A DNA stretch of 64,000 nt, from contig CP025776.1 of the NCBI GenBank assembly GCA_002886105.1, forward strand, positions 2,294,001-2,358,000. The letters run 5' to 3'. This document shows positions 1-11,522 of the stretch, piece after piece (position 1 is the stretch's first letter; the number at the start of each line of letters is the position of its first letter). The position numbers and the translations under genes are program-made. The stretch is from Enterobacter sp. EA-1. Lineage in GTDB: Bacteria > Pseudomonadota > Gammaproteobacteria > Enterobacterales > Enterobacteriaceae. The notes under the pieces were generated by a model. The model was not told where the DNA came from. It saw only the letters and a list, made by a program, of their open reading frames with translations, and ran no database searches.

Positions 1-609
<609 letters not shown>

Positions 610-617
610 TCATGTTA

Positions 618-1479
<862 letters not shown>

Positions 1480-1613
1480 TCAGTGTGGTATCTGAAAAGC
1501 ATAACGGAGGGGCGGTGGCGGAATAAGTAGGGCAGCAAGCTAGAGCTAATGAGTCCGGTTCATCAATGGCGAAGTGTTATGACTTATTGGCGTGCGCGGC
1601 TTACGGAAGGAAT

Positions 1614-1633
1614 GCGCCGCCCTGCGGCGGCGC
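1614..1633. terminator. GC-rich hairpin between transketolase and reductase genes
   Basis: Perfect 8-bp inverted repeat GCGCCGCC with loop CTGC, just after the stop codon of the transketolase C-subunit gene. No clear T-run follows on either strand, so it may be an attenuating hairpin or a stabilising 3' structure and not a full terminator. Confidence 0.4.
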
Positions 1634-1638
1634 GACGG

Positions 1639-2641
1639 TTATTTAAGACGATGTTTGATTTTCTCCACCATCGCACGGGTGGAAATGCCGTAGCGGTCGT
1701 GCAGGGTTGGCAGTGCGCCTGCATCGAGAAAGGCATCCGGCAGCGACACAACATCAAACTCACAACGCACGCCCCCGGCGCATCAGCAAGGCGGCAACGG
1801 CTTCACTCAGGCCGCCCACGCAGGTGTGGTTTTCGGCGGTGATCACCGGGCGACCCGGTTTCGCCGCTTGCGCCAAAATGGTCTGCTCATCCAGCGGTTT
1901 GATGGTCGGCACATGAAGTACCGCCACGCTGATATTGTCCTGACGCAGTTTCTTTGCGGTTTCAGGCACGCATGGTCATGATGCCGGAAGCGATAATCAG
2001 TACATCATTGCCATCTTCCAGCAGCGCCGCCTTGCCGAGTTGGAAGGTGTAATCGTATTTATCCAGCACCAGCGGAACCTTACCCCGCAACAAACGCATA
2101 TAGACTGGCCCGTTATGTTCAGCGATGGCCCGTACTGCCACCGGTCGGTATCGAGTGCATCGCAGGGGTCAACGATAGTCAGGCCGGGAATGCCGCGCAT
2201 AATAGCCAGATCTTCCGTGGCCTGATGGCTTGGACCGTATCCGGTGGTCAGCCCGGGCAACGCCGCGCACACTTTCACATTCAGATGCTCTTCCGCAATC
2301 ACCGGTGAATAAAATCGTAGGCACGTCGGCTGGCGAACGCCGCATAGGTGGTCACGAAAGGGGTGAACCCCTCTTTGGCCATACCGCCTGCCGCGCCCAT
2401 CAGCAACTGTTCTGCCATCCCCATCTGGAAGAAGCGTGCCGGAAATGCCTGCGCAAAAATATGCAAATCGGTGTATTTCGACAGGTCCGCCGTCATGCCG
2501 ACGATGTCCGGGCGTTCTGCCGCCAGTTTTGACAGGGCGACACCAAAGGGCGCAGGGATCGTCGCCCCGGCCTTCATCGGCAATTGACGCAATCATCGCG
2601 GATGTTTTTAAGCGGGGTGCGCCCGCTGTGGTCTGGTTCAT
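1639..2641 (-). CDS. Transketolase C-terminal subunit (split transketolase)
   Basis: Second half of a transketolase encoded by two genes. It contains the pyrimidine-binding domain (ADLSKYTDLHIF, RFFQMGMAEQLLMGAAGGMA with the catalytic Glu that activates thiamine diphosphate, FVTTYAAFASRRAYDFI) and the C-terminal domain ending VEKIKHRLK. Length is about 330 residues, normal for this family. Its start ATG overlaps the stop of the N-subunit gene (TAATG), indicating translational coupling and a heteromeric enzyme that transfers two-carbon ketol units. Breaks occur near 1775, 1970, 2190, 2310 and 2575. Donor and acceptor sugars cannot be deduced. Confidence 0.9.
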
Positions 2642-3490
2642 TACAGCACTCCTTCCGGTTTTGTGGCATCCAGTACGGCAAGGGCTTGTTGCCATTCGTC
2701 GGCATCAACACGGATAAAATGGTTTTTGTCGCGGCTTTCCGGAAAGGAACGCCTTTCCCCATTAGCGTGTCGCAGAGGATCACGCGCGGTTGGTTTCCCG
2801 GGAAACGTTTGGCGTTTTCAAAAGCGGTAATAACGGCGGGCAGATCGTTACCGTCGATGCGCTGAACGTACCAGCCAAACGAGGCCCACTTATCCTGCAG
2901 GGGTTCGAACCCCCAGAATTTTGCGTGAGTCGCCGTCGGCCTGCTGTTTGTTCACATCAACGATATTGATAAGGTTGGTCAGCCCGTAATGTGCGGCAGA
3001 CATCGCCGCTTCCCGAGGGTTGAACCTTCGTCCAGCTCGCCATCCGACATGGAGTTAATCACCAGCGCCGGGTTGTTTTTCTGCCGCAGGCCCAGCGCCA
3101 TGCCAACCGCAATGCTCAACCCCTCGGCCCAGCGAACCGCCGGAAATCTCCATTGCTGGCGTATAAGTCGCCATACCAGACATTGGCAGGCGGCTGTCGT
3201 CAGAGCCGTAGGTTTCCAGCTCCTCCTGAGGGATGATCCCCGCTTCAATCAGCGCGGCGTAATAGGCGATGGCGTAATGACCGTGGGAAAGTAGAAAACG
3301 ATCACGCTCTTCCCACTCCGGTTCCTCCGGGCGGAAATTCATGATGTGGGCGAAGGCGGTGCCGAGGACATCGGCATAACCCAGCGCCTGCCCGATATAA
3401 CCCTGTCCCTGAACCTCGCCCATGCGCAGGGCGTAGCGACGGATGCGCCAGGGCTGCGGCGGCAACCTTCTGGATATCTCTGTTCGTCAT
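2641..3490 (-). CDS. Transketolase N-terminal subunit (split transketolase)
   Basis: First half of the split transketolase: the thiamine-diphosphate-binding domain. After MTNRDIQKVAA the reading shows the ThDP/Mg motif GDGELDEGSTWEAAMSA (apparent GD read as SDGELDEGS), the phosphate-binding His region HGHYAIAYYAAL and GSLGQGLSIAVGMALG. Breaks at 3006, 3131 and near 2900 and 3435 each sit where the protein needs CCWGG or next to a homopolymer. It sits 12 bp downstream of the SDR gene and overlaps the C-subunit gene by one base, so the four genes MFS-SDR-TktN-TktC look like one transcript. Confidence 0.9.
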
Positions 3491-3502
3491 GATGGTTTCC
3501 TC

Positions 3503-4248
3503 TTAGTGAATTAACATCCCGCCGTTAACATCCAGCGTGATACCCGTTGAGTAAGAGGAGGTCGCTGCCGAGGAACAGCGCCGCGCGGGCGATATCAACC
3601 GCATCACCAAGGCGGTTCATCAGGATCCCCGGCCAGAATGTTTTCGCGCATCTGGTCGGTCAGTTTTCCGGTGATATCGGTCTGAATCAGACCCGGAGTG
3701 ATGGCGTTCACGCGGATATTATCGGGGCCAAGCTCGCGTGCCATGGCGCGGGTCAGGCCCAGCACGCCCGCTTTCGCCGCACTGTAATGCGGGCCGCCGA
3801 AGATACCGCCGCCACGCTGGGCGGAAACCGATGAGATGCAGACAATGCTGCCGGAGCGTTGTGCCCGCAAGGTCGGGATCACCGCCTGCGACATGATCAA
3901 TGTTCCGCGCAGACTGACATCCAGCACGGCATCATAATTTTCACGCTTAATGTCCATCAGTTTTATCGGCTGGGTGATCCCGGCGTTATTCACCAGCACG
4001 TCAATGCGCCCATATTTGGCAATGACTTGCTCAATTGCTGCCTGCACCTGAATTTCATTGGCGACATTTGCCGCAAGGCCGGTGTGTGGCGAGCCGAGCG
4101 TTGCGGCAGCGGTTTTGCTGGCCTCTTCATCTAAATCAATAATCACGACCTTCGCACCGTTTTCGGCGAACAGTTTAGCCGTGGCAAAACCTAAACCGCG
4201 TGGGGAAGCCGCGCCAGTAATAATGGCGACTTTGTCTTTTAACAACAT
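3503..4248 (-). CDS. SDR-family NAD(P)-dependent oxidoreductase
   Basis: Classical short-chain dehydrogenase, about 248 residues. Visible motifs: the cofactor glycine motif TGAASPRGLG near residue 11, VIIDLDEE (acidic residues suggesting NAD preference), NNAG near residue 85, the catalytic Ser in CISSVSAQ, YSAAK with the catalytic Tyr and Lys, and NAITPGLIQTDITG. The C-terminus STGITLDVNGGMLIH is typical of polyol or sugar dehydrogenases of this family. One break near 3628 at the LAG(I)LMNRLGD segment. Position between the transporter and the transketolase suggests it oxidises the imported substrate to the ketose used by the transketolase; this is inference. Confidence 0.9.
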
Positions 4249-4287
4249 AATTTACTCCGTTACATGTAAAGTATTCGAATATAAGCG

Positions 4288-5605
4288 TTACTGTGCTTCG
4301 TCAAGTGTCAAAATAATGATTAAACCGATGGCAGCGCAGGTGCCGAAATAGATAAATACAGAATTAAAACTGCCGGTGGCATCTAATAAGAAACCCGCCA
4401 CCATGGGGGAAACAAAACCGCCAAGATTACCGCCGCTGTTAATAATGGACGATGCAATGGGATAGGTTTTGCTGTCGGAGACGGCCATACCGTATGCGGT
4501 GAAGGCAGGCCAGCCGATATTGAGACAGAGTCCGACAAAAATAAACCTGTACAGACAGCCAGCGTGTTTTGTGGAATGTTCAACATAATAATCATCATGA
4601 TGACCGTGGAAATGGCGGTAAATATCATGGTGGGCTTGCGTCGACGCCCCAGTAATTTATCGGAAATAAATCCGCCAATCGCCCCCACAAATCCACCGAT
4701 GCATGGCATACTGGCGACCAACCCCATGCGCATAAAGTCAAACCCTTTTCTTTAACCAGATAGAGGATCCGAGGGTCAACAGGCCATATAACACTGACCA
4801 TCATAAAATAGGCCGGCAGTCGCCAAGGATATTTTTTGGACGTAAATAACCCTTTACTGTACTAATCGGTGCCAGTTTTCTGACACGGATAATTTTGTCC
4901 AGCGTGGCGAATTTCGCATCCCGGCAGATATTTTCCCGTACCTGTTGCTGTTGATTGGTGTCCGCATTGATAACCGATAACTCGCCTTCGGAAACAAACC
5001 CGCTCTCTGCCGGACGTGATTTAACGAACAGATACCAGATAACAGCGATTACAATGCCGGGAATGGCAAGGAGTAGAAGACCCAGCGCCAGCCCCCGAGG
5101 TCATGGCAATCCACACCGCCAGCGGCGGTACGATAATAGGGGGCAAACATGGTGGCAGCAATGTACACGCCTGTTGCCGTGGCTTTTTCCTTCGCCGGGA
5201 ACCAGTTGTTAATGGTCGAGGCAAGGCCAACCAGGCAAGGGCCTTCGCTTAATCCAAGGCCCAGCCGCACCAGTTTTAAGCCGAAAACCGAGCTGACCGT
5301 GCCCATCAGCCACGTAAAGGCGGAAAAGCCAAATATTGACAGGGCGACCCGCGAGTACCGCGCTTAGCAATAAAGAAACCGGCGGGGATCTGGCTCACGG
5401 CATAACCGAGGAAGAACATACTGGCAATGGCCCCGGCTTCGAAATTATTGATATGAAACTCTTGAATAATAAACGGAAGAACGGCGCCAATATTTGTTCG
5501 GTCGGCATAATTTATTGCATATACCGAGAATATAATCGCCAGCACCACAAAGCGATAGTTTGTTTTTTTGGCACCGGTACAGACAAGACTATCTATACGG
5601 GACAT
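4288..5605 (-). CDS. MFS transporter, anion:cation symporter (sugar-acid) type
   Basis: Twelve-helix major facilitator of about 430 residues. The N-terminus has the family pattern NYADRTNIGAVLPFI, FFLGYAVSQIPAGFF and the loop motif following it (AKRGTRG); later GLSEGPCLVG and NNWFPAKEKATATGVYIA. These are typical of the ACS family that imports sugar acids such as galactonate, glucarate or tartrate by proton symport across the inner membrane. Breaks lie near 4395, 4540, 4745, 4800, 5045, 5096 (MTWGWRW, CCTGG misread), 5140 and 5345. First gene of the minus-strand operon and divergent from the LysR gene, so it is probably controlled by that regulator. Confidence 0.9.
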
Positions 5606-5946
5606 AGGAGTTTCCTCTTATCTTTTTATCTTAAGGGTACATGCCGGATACAGCGATCACGGTTATTTTCAGGCCTTCGCATGCAATATACTCACCCGTA
5701 AGAATTCAAGGCATGCAAAAAAGCTCAATTGATGTTGAGAAAAATTTGATTCGTGAGTTAACGCAAATAACTCCCTGCGAAAAGCAGGCTTTTTATAATC
5801 ACGGGGTGAAAATTTAATCTGCGTCACAAAACAGAAGTGCCCTTTGATAAAATTAGCGTTTTTGCGGGGTATTCCTGTTAACTGTTCAGATGTTGTTACA
5901 AAGAACGGTATGAAATGAGGCGAATGCCTTGAGGAAGAGTACGCAA
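5606..5946. promoter_or_regulatory. Divergent control region between MFS operon and LysR gene
   Basis: A 341-bp intergenic stretch between divergently transcribed genes, the usual place for LysR-type binding sites. It holds the likely promoter of the minus-strand operon and, at 5931-5939, a GAGGAAGAG ribosome-binding site 8 bp before the ATG of the regulator. No unambiguous operator could be assigned by eye. Confidence 0.6.
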
Positions 5947-6866
5947 ATGATAAAAGCAAACCACAGAAAAGTGTTGCCGATACCGTCGTTACGTAATATT
6001 CAAACTTTTATTGAAGTTGCTAATGTCGGAAGCATTAATCAGGCAGCCGAATTGATGAATATTACCGCTTCCGCGGTGAGTCATCAGCTTTCCAGTCTTG
6101 AACAATTTATCGGGAAAAAAGCTGTTAATTCGCAGTGGTAAAGGGGTTGTGCTTACGCATATAGGTGAAAAATATCTAAAAGAAGTTTCTGGCGCTGTGA
6201 GTATTATTGGACGGGCGACCGATCAGGTAATTAATGATATTCACCACGAGCACTTGCGTATTCACTCCGCGCCCAGTTTTGGTTTGCTGTGGTTAATGCG
6301 CCGCCTGAATAAATTCAGACAGCAATATCCTGACCTGAAAATAAGTCTGACCTGCTCGTATGAAAACCTGCAATTCTCGCGGACAATCTGGATATCGATA
6401 TTCGTCATGGTCTGCCGCAATGGCCAATCCTGAATGTGCACACCATTAAAAATGAGAACCTGATCCCCTTTGCCTCCACGCAATTATCTGGAAGGAAATC
6501 CATCAACACCCCTGCGGATTTATTGCGTTATGAGTTGATTCACTCCGACAGTACGTTAATAAACTGGAACACATGGCTTTCCGGTATGGTGTGGAAAATC
6601 ATGACAAAAATTACTTTAGTTTTGACCGTTCCTATATGAGCATCGAAGCCGCCAGAATGGGAATGGGGATTATCCTTGAAAGCAATCTGCTCGCCGATGA
6701 CTATCTGCGGCAGCATAATCTGGTGCCGGTATTTGAGCAGGTTTACGGTATGCCGGTGGCGGCGCATCACTTCGTTTTACCGCATGTTAACGAGCAGAAA
6801 GAGAAGGTCAAAGTCTTCCTGAGTTGGATAGACAAAGAGCTCAGCGCTTCCGGTTTTGCGATGTGA
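5947..6866 (+). CDS. LysR-type transcriptional regulator (GcvA-like)
   Basis: About 306 residues: N-terminal winged helix-turn-helix (PSLRNIQTFIEVANVGSINQ, then AAELMNITASAVSHQLSSLE, about residues 12-50) and a substrate-binding domain ending VFLSWIDKELSASGFAM. The ATG at 5947 is preferred over the in-frame TTG at 5929 because GAGGAAGAG precedes it at good spacing. Apparent breaks: an extra A in the A-run at 6115-6120 (the natural reading is GKKLLIRSGKG), near 6380 and near 6490-6600. Divergent from the MFS-SDR-transketolase operon, which it most likely activates in response to the pathway substrate. Confidence 0.9.
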
Positions 6867-7082
6867 CGAATATCTCAGAATGACGTGCAGTAGGGCATCG
6901 ACAGGCACTGTTTTATCGCGGGAAATACATCATTGTCAGTTTATATCGATGAAAAATATTACACGGGGCTATGGGATTTGAATATTAAGATATATTAATA
7001 AAATTAGTGTCAGGAATTATTTATCTTAAGGTTGGCCTAATAATAGCGCGCGATGATGATATTGTTCCTCTGAGGTTATTAT

Positions 7083-7429
7083 ATGAGAATAATGTCACCT
7101 TACACGCTGAAATGGTTACACTGGCGGTCGCGAACGCAATGATATTTCCATATTGATTCGTGAAAGCTATTCTCAGGTTTACCCTGCCACGCTTTCCGCG
7201 TGTATGCCTGGCTGCACCGGTTTGTATGATTCACGTGGTGAGTTAAAAGCAGCGTGTGGCATCCAGACCGCCCCGCAGGGGGCATTCTATTTTGAACATT
7301 ATCTCGATGAACCGGTGGAAACACTGTTGTCCTCACGGATTACCATGCCTGTGGAACGCGTGATGTCTGCTGCACTTTGCTTATGGACAGATGCTTAATC
7401 AACCGGGAGCAATACGTGGATCTGACTAA
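7083..7429 (+). pseudogene. Thermostable-hemolysin-like protein, short fragment
   Basis: Reading frames here give EMVTLAVANANDISILIRES, then YSQVYPATLSACMPGCTGLY, then RGELKAACGIQTA, QGAFYFEHYLDEPVE, and in another frame LHFAYGQMLNQPGAIRGSD with a stop at 7427-7429. These resemble the N-terminal half of thermostable hemolysin (delta-VPH-like) proteins, which are normally about twice as long. A one-base break lies near 7140 and another near 7350. No convincing start codon exists in the conserved frame. Because the 3' half is missing as well, this looks like a true remnant and not only a sequencing artefact. The function of the family is poorly known despite its name. Confidence 0.5.
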
Positions 7430-8120
7430 CAAAACTGTTCTGCTCACCGGCGCGGGGGGCGGGATCGGTCAGGCGTTAGCGCAGGCGCTGGCAAAAAAAG
7501 GCGCGAAACTCTGCCTTGTCGGGCACAATGAGCAGGCAATGCAGCTCCTTCGGCAGCATCTGCCCCATCCGGAACAGCATAATATCGCGGTAATGCAGAC
7601 CTATTCTGATGACGAAATTGGCGCTTTAGCCTCGTCAGTCAATGAGTGGCAAGCTGGACATCCTGATTAACAACGCGGGATGCAGCCATTTCGCGTTAAT
7701 TGAGCCGCACTCGTTTGAGGATATTCGCGAGCAGATCCACTGTTGAAATACCGGCATTGCTGACACGCGCATTGCTGCCGGAAATTAACCCGGGCGGCAT
7801 TGTCCTCAACATTGGTTCGATCTTCGGCGAGTGGGCATCCTGCACCGGAGCGTTTACAGCGCAACGAAAGCGGCTATTCATCGTTTCTCCGAAGCCCCGG
7901 GCGGGAGTTGCAGGGCAGCGGTATTTCCGTTTTGTATGCCGCGGCACGGGCAACGAAACGGCGCTGAACAATGAGGATGTATGCCATGAACCGTAAACAG
8001 GGTAATGGCATGGATTCTCCGAGGTTTTGTTGCCGCGCGGATTGTCCGGATGCTTGAAATAGACAAAAGCGATACCGCTTTGGTGCGATGGAACGCCTGT
8101 TTATCAAACTGAATGCCGGT
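7416..8120 (+). pseudogene. SDR-family oxidoreductase, disrupted
   Basis: Starts GTG at 7416 after GGGAGC with VDLTNKTVLLTGAGGGIGQA (cofactor glycine motif), LDILINNAG, then GGIVLNIGSIFGE with the catalytic-Ser region. The Tyr-x-x-x-Lys segment is unreadable in any one frame (breaks near 7645, 7735, 7780, 7830, 7900, 8015). Overlaps the end of the hemolysin fragment by 14 bases. In other bacteria an SDR of this type sits beside thermostable hemolysin and an AMP-ligase gene; the ligase is absent here. Sequence error and true decay cannot be fully separated. Confidence 0.55.
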
Positions 8121-8371
8121 TTCCGGCTGGCCGGTAGGTTTTGGCGATAAAGACAACGCTGACGAGGTGCTAAAAAAAGCGCTCACGATCAACCCTGATG
8201 GCATTGATCCCCCATTATTTCTATGGTGATTTTCTGCTAAAAGAGAAAAAAACAGACGATGCGAAAACGTATCCTGAAAAAGCGTTTAAGGCACCCGCCC
8301 GCTCTGGTCGCGAAATTGCTGATAACGGCCACCGTCGCGATATCACAAACGATCTGGCAGCAATTAAATAA
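8120..8371 (+). pseudogene. TPR protein, C-terminal fragment
   Basis: One frame reads GFGDKDNADEVLKKALTINP, DGIDPHYFYGDFLLKEKKTD, and then AFKAPARSGREIADNG, ending DLAAIK with TAA at 8369-8371. This matches the C-terminal part of tetratricopeptide-repeat proteins found beside hemolysin/SDR operons. The N-terminal repeats are missing: the preceding bases belong to the SDR frame, so the two genes appear fused by a deletion. There is a break near 8208. Confidence 0.5.
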
Positions 8372-8798
8372 TCCTGTCGCCCCGCAATGAATATTCGCGG
8401 GGTGCAGTATTACGATAACAAAATTTATCTATTGCAGTGCAGTGAAGCGCGAAGTGCGCATTACCGCTTGCACGTTAATTAAGATAAGAATAACTATCAA
8501 AGATAAAATTAATTTACTTGTGATCGCTATCAAATTTATTCACTGAACAGCTAATCATCTTTTTACTCAAGCCGATAACATCGGTGTCAGGCTGGCATTG
8601 CCCCGGCCCTTCTCCGGGGATTTCTTAATTATTGTTTGTTAAGCATTTCCTTAAGGAGCGAGCGGCAATAAGCCATCGGAGTTGAATACTTTTCTGTGTA
8701 TAAGCATGTTTTTCAGTTCTCACATGCCAATAAGAGCCAGCTTTATGCATTTAACAATAAGAATACGTCCATCAAATACCGCAGCCTCGGGTGACGAG
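8372..8798. other. Intergenic region with stem-loop, upstream of chemoreceptor
   Basis: A 427-bp non-coding stretch, AT-rich in its middle. It holds a stem-loop CCCCGG/CCGGGG at 8601-8619 followed by ATTTCTT, possibly a weak terminator for the decayed operon, and presumably the promoter of the following chemoreceptor gene. No other gene is supported. Confidence 0.45.
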
Positions 8799-10454
8799 AT
8801 GAAACTGCTTAGAGATATCACCATAAGAAAGATGTTGTTGATTATTTTATCGATTTTTACCTTAATTTGGGGGGTAGCCACGGGATTAACACTGAAAAAT
8901 TTTTCGGATACGCAGATACTGCTGGAAAACAGTTCGCAACAAAAGCAACGTATGCTCTGCTGGTCAAAGGTAACGATCAATATTTCCGTTCGGTAACGCG
9001 TATGCTGAGGGCTATGGATTTCCAGCAGGACGGTAAAGCTGACGATGCCGCGAAAACGTTTGCTTCTTCAGAGAAAGCGCTAAAAATCAGCCGAGGATAT
9101 GCTCTCGCAGTTTCGCAATGCCCAGCATGTCGATGTCAGCCCTGAACTCTCTGCGGCGATGATTAACGACTGGGAGGCGTTACTGTCCGCCATTACGCCT
9201 ATGCTTGATGCTGCCCGCAATAACCAGCAGGATCAGTTCCGACAGATTTTCCGCAATACTTATCCGCCGTTAAGCGTTAAGTTCGGTGAAACGGCGGAGA
9301 AATATACCAAAGCGATTCAATCCAACGTCATGCTGGATCGGGCAAATGACTCCATCGCACAGAACAGAATCATACTGCTTAGCGCCCGGTGGCGGGGGAT
9401 CCTTACGCTTTCCTGACAGATCGCTGCACGGTAACCTTCCTGACAGCGCCGCTTAATTACATTAAAAATCACCTTGAGGTATTAAAAAGCGGGCAAATTG
9501 CATGTCGAGATTAACGATTTTGGTCGTAACTGCGCCGGTCAGTTAATTCCCTATATCCGTAGCATGCAGAATAGCCTGCGTGAAACTGTATCCGCTATCC
9601 GAGGATACCTCTTCCAGCCTGTATGCCAGTACCAGCCGTATCCGTGAGGGGGAACGAGCAGTTGTCGGCGCGAACTGACCAGCAAGCGGCTGCGTTACAG
9701 CAGACGTCCGCCAGCATGGAAGAGTTGACCTCCACCGTGAAAAATAACGCTGAAAACGTTCAGCAGGCGAGAAAGCTTTCCGAAGAGACACAGAATATCG
9801 CCAAAGAGGGGGCGATCTGACGGGCAAGGTGGTGGATACCATGGAGAGTATTTCAGAGAGTTCGCAGAAAATATCTGATATTACAGGGGTGATTAACAGT
9901 ATCTCATTCCAGACCAACATCCTCGCGCTCAACGCGGCAGTGGAAGCCGCACGGGCTGGCGAACAAGGGCGCGGTTTTGCCGTGGTCGCCAGCGAGGTTC
10001 GTTCTCTGGCGCAGCGGAGCGCGCAGGCGGCGAAAGAAATCGAAGCCCTGATCAGTGAATCAGTCTCCCGTGTGAAAGCCGGTTCAGAACTGGTGACGAC
10101 AGCCGGTGAGGCAATGGAAACCATTATCCATTCAGTAACACAGGTGAACGCTCTGATGGGGGAAATATCCATCGCCTCGGATGAGCAAAGCCGGGGGATA
10201 AGCCAGATAGGGATCGCGATGAACGAAATGGATGGCGTGACGCAACAGAACGCTGTTCTGGTGCAGGAAGCCTCGACCAGTGCGGAAGCGCTGGAGATGG
10301 AAGCCCAGCATTTAGCCAAAACTATCGCTGTTTTCGATCTTGGCGGTAAGTCATACTCATCGAAGCAGGCACCCTCTGCGCCGGTGAGTAAAGGGGGCAG
10401 AACGTCATCTGCTCAAAAGCAGAAGGCAGTGAAAACGACTGGGAAACGTTCTGA
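8799..10454 (+). CDS. Methyl-accepting chemotaxis protein (Tsr/Tar type)
   Basis: Inner-membrane chemoreceptor of about 550 residues. Starts [20 protein letters not shown] with the first membrane helix, then a periplasmic four-helix sensor domain ([20 protein letters not shown] to YTKAIQSN), second helix and HAMP region (poorly readable 9390-9660), methylation helices ([20 protein letters not shown]) and the signalling hairpin [20 protein letters not shown] followed by [19 protein letters not shown]. The natural C-terminus in the corrected frame is NDWETF with TGA at 10452-10454, the NWETF-type tether for CheR and CheB, making this a high-abundance-type receptor. Breaks: 8945, 9092 and 9593 (CCAGG read as CCGAGG), 9400-9560, 9817, 10435. 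Ligand unknown. Confidence 0.92.
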
Positions 10455-10491
10455 TAAACGATGGCGCGCACTGGTCTTGCGGGCGCGCCGT

Positions 10492-11039
10492 TCAAATCTG
10501 TGCCGCTGCGATGTACACACGCTCATGCTGTACGGCTGCTGGCGTTGATGCTAATCGATCCTTAAAAAGATCATCATCCGCATAATCTGGCGTAACAGCA
10601 TCATTCATCTTGCTGTCTTTCAATATCGCCAACAGTGATTGTGCCTCATCCTGATGAAACTCTCTGATGCGTATAATGAAGACGCTCGTCAATAAATTCG
10701 TCCTCGCCATCGCGAGACTTTCCAGCCCGGAGAGGCTGTCTGTTCGCTGGTTAAAGTCGAAAAATATCGCTTGGGCGACCGTTTGCCACTCCTGTTCCGC
10801 TTCACTGATAGCAGGTATATCGGTATTCAGAAAAGGGGCGCTCTGGTTATTCGTGAGAAACTCGTAAAACTTCAATGTCGTCGTAACGGCTATCTGCGCC
10901 AGCAATCTGAACTGTTGTGCAATGTCTGTCAGACCTTTTCAATAAACCACGAACTCTTTGCAATGTAGAGACTTGCAGCACGAAATTCCATATTCATATG
11001 CTGATTTAATCTTATAACCAGCTCGCCGGAGGGCAACAT
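10492..11039 (-). CDS. Ferritin-like protein (FtnB/YecI-like)
   Basis: About 180 residues. After AGGAGG the ATG at 11039 starts [40 protein letters not shown], closely patterned on enteric ferritins (LN-Q-N-EF-AS-LYL-S-W). The segment [13 protein letters not shown] lacks the Glu and His found in active FtnA helix B, as in FtnB-type ferritin-like proteins, so a classical ferroxidase centre is doubtful. A single missing base near 10938 splits the gene; the remainder is one clean frame to the stop at 10492. Convergent with the chemoreceptor, 37 bp apart. Probable role: iron storage or iron-sulphur repair support. Confidence 0.75.
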
Positions 11040-11522
11040 AAGCACCTCCTGCTTAAAATAATGCGCAGAGCAAAATATTCAATACATAAGTTTTGGATAG
11101 AACATATCGATGATTCGCACGAGCGTACATCATTTGTTAACCGCGATAAAAGTTAAAAAATAGAAACTGCTTCGTGCAAAGATGATTAACATCAATAAAA
11201 ATACATTCTGACCAGTATGGCTTCCGTCTTTAATATAGTGCTGTTTATTGAGGTGATTTGTTAAATATAAATAAAGTTAATATTATCTGTACTGTATGAT
11301 TACCAATAACACAGTTGCAGGAGGGCGGGTGCCGGTTTTTTATCGCCCGGTGTGGTTGTGAGCATAAGAGCTGCTAAAGTCATTACTGCGATAATGCGTT
11401 ATTTCGCTTCGGCTGTGTTTTAGCGGTTCACCGCATCTTTATGGTAAAAAAAATCCACGCAATGGCGTGGATTTTAGTGGCTTTATGAGGCCGGGTGAAA
11501 CCTCATAAACCAAAAAAGCAAT
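11040..11522. other. Intergenic region upstream of ferritin-like gene
   Basis: A 483-bp AT-rich stretch with no supported gene. It must carry the promoter of the minus-strand ferritin-like gene at its left end and the ychF terminator at its right end. Nothing else recognisable. Confidence 0.5.
11445..11475 (-). terminator. Rho-independent terminator of ychF
   Basis: Inverted repeat AAATCCACGC / GCGTGGATTT (11451-11474, loop AATG) with an A-run on the plus strand immediately left of it, giving a U-run on the minus-strand transcript from pth-ychF. Confidence 0.9.

Noticed and set aside
2880-2930. tRNA-like sequence GGGTTCGAACCCCCAG resembling a T-arm
   Set aside because: It lies inside the transketolase N-subunit gene (encoding GFEPLQDKW) and has no acceptor or anticodon arms around it.
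9543-10319. 258-residue ORF on the minus strand
   Set aside because: It is the antisense of the chemoreceptor signalling domain, with low-complexity Ser/Ala/Thr composition and no family resemblance.
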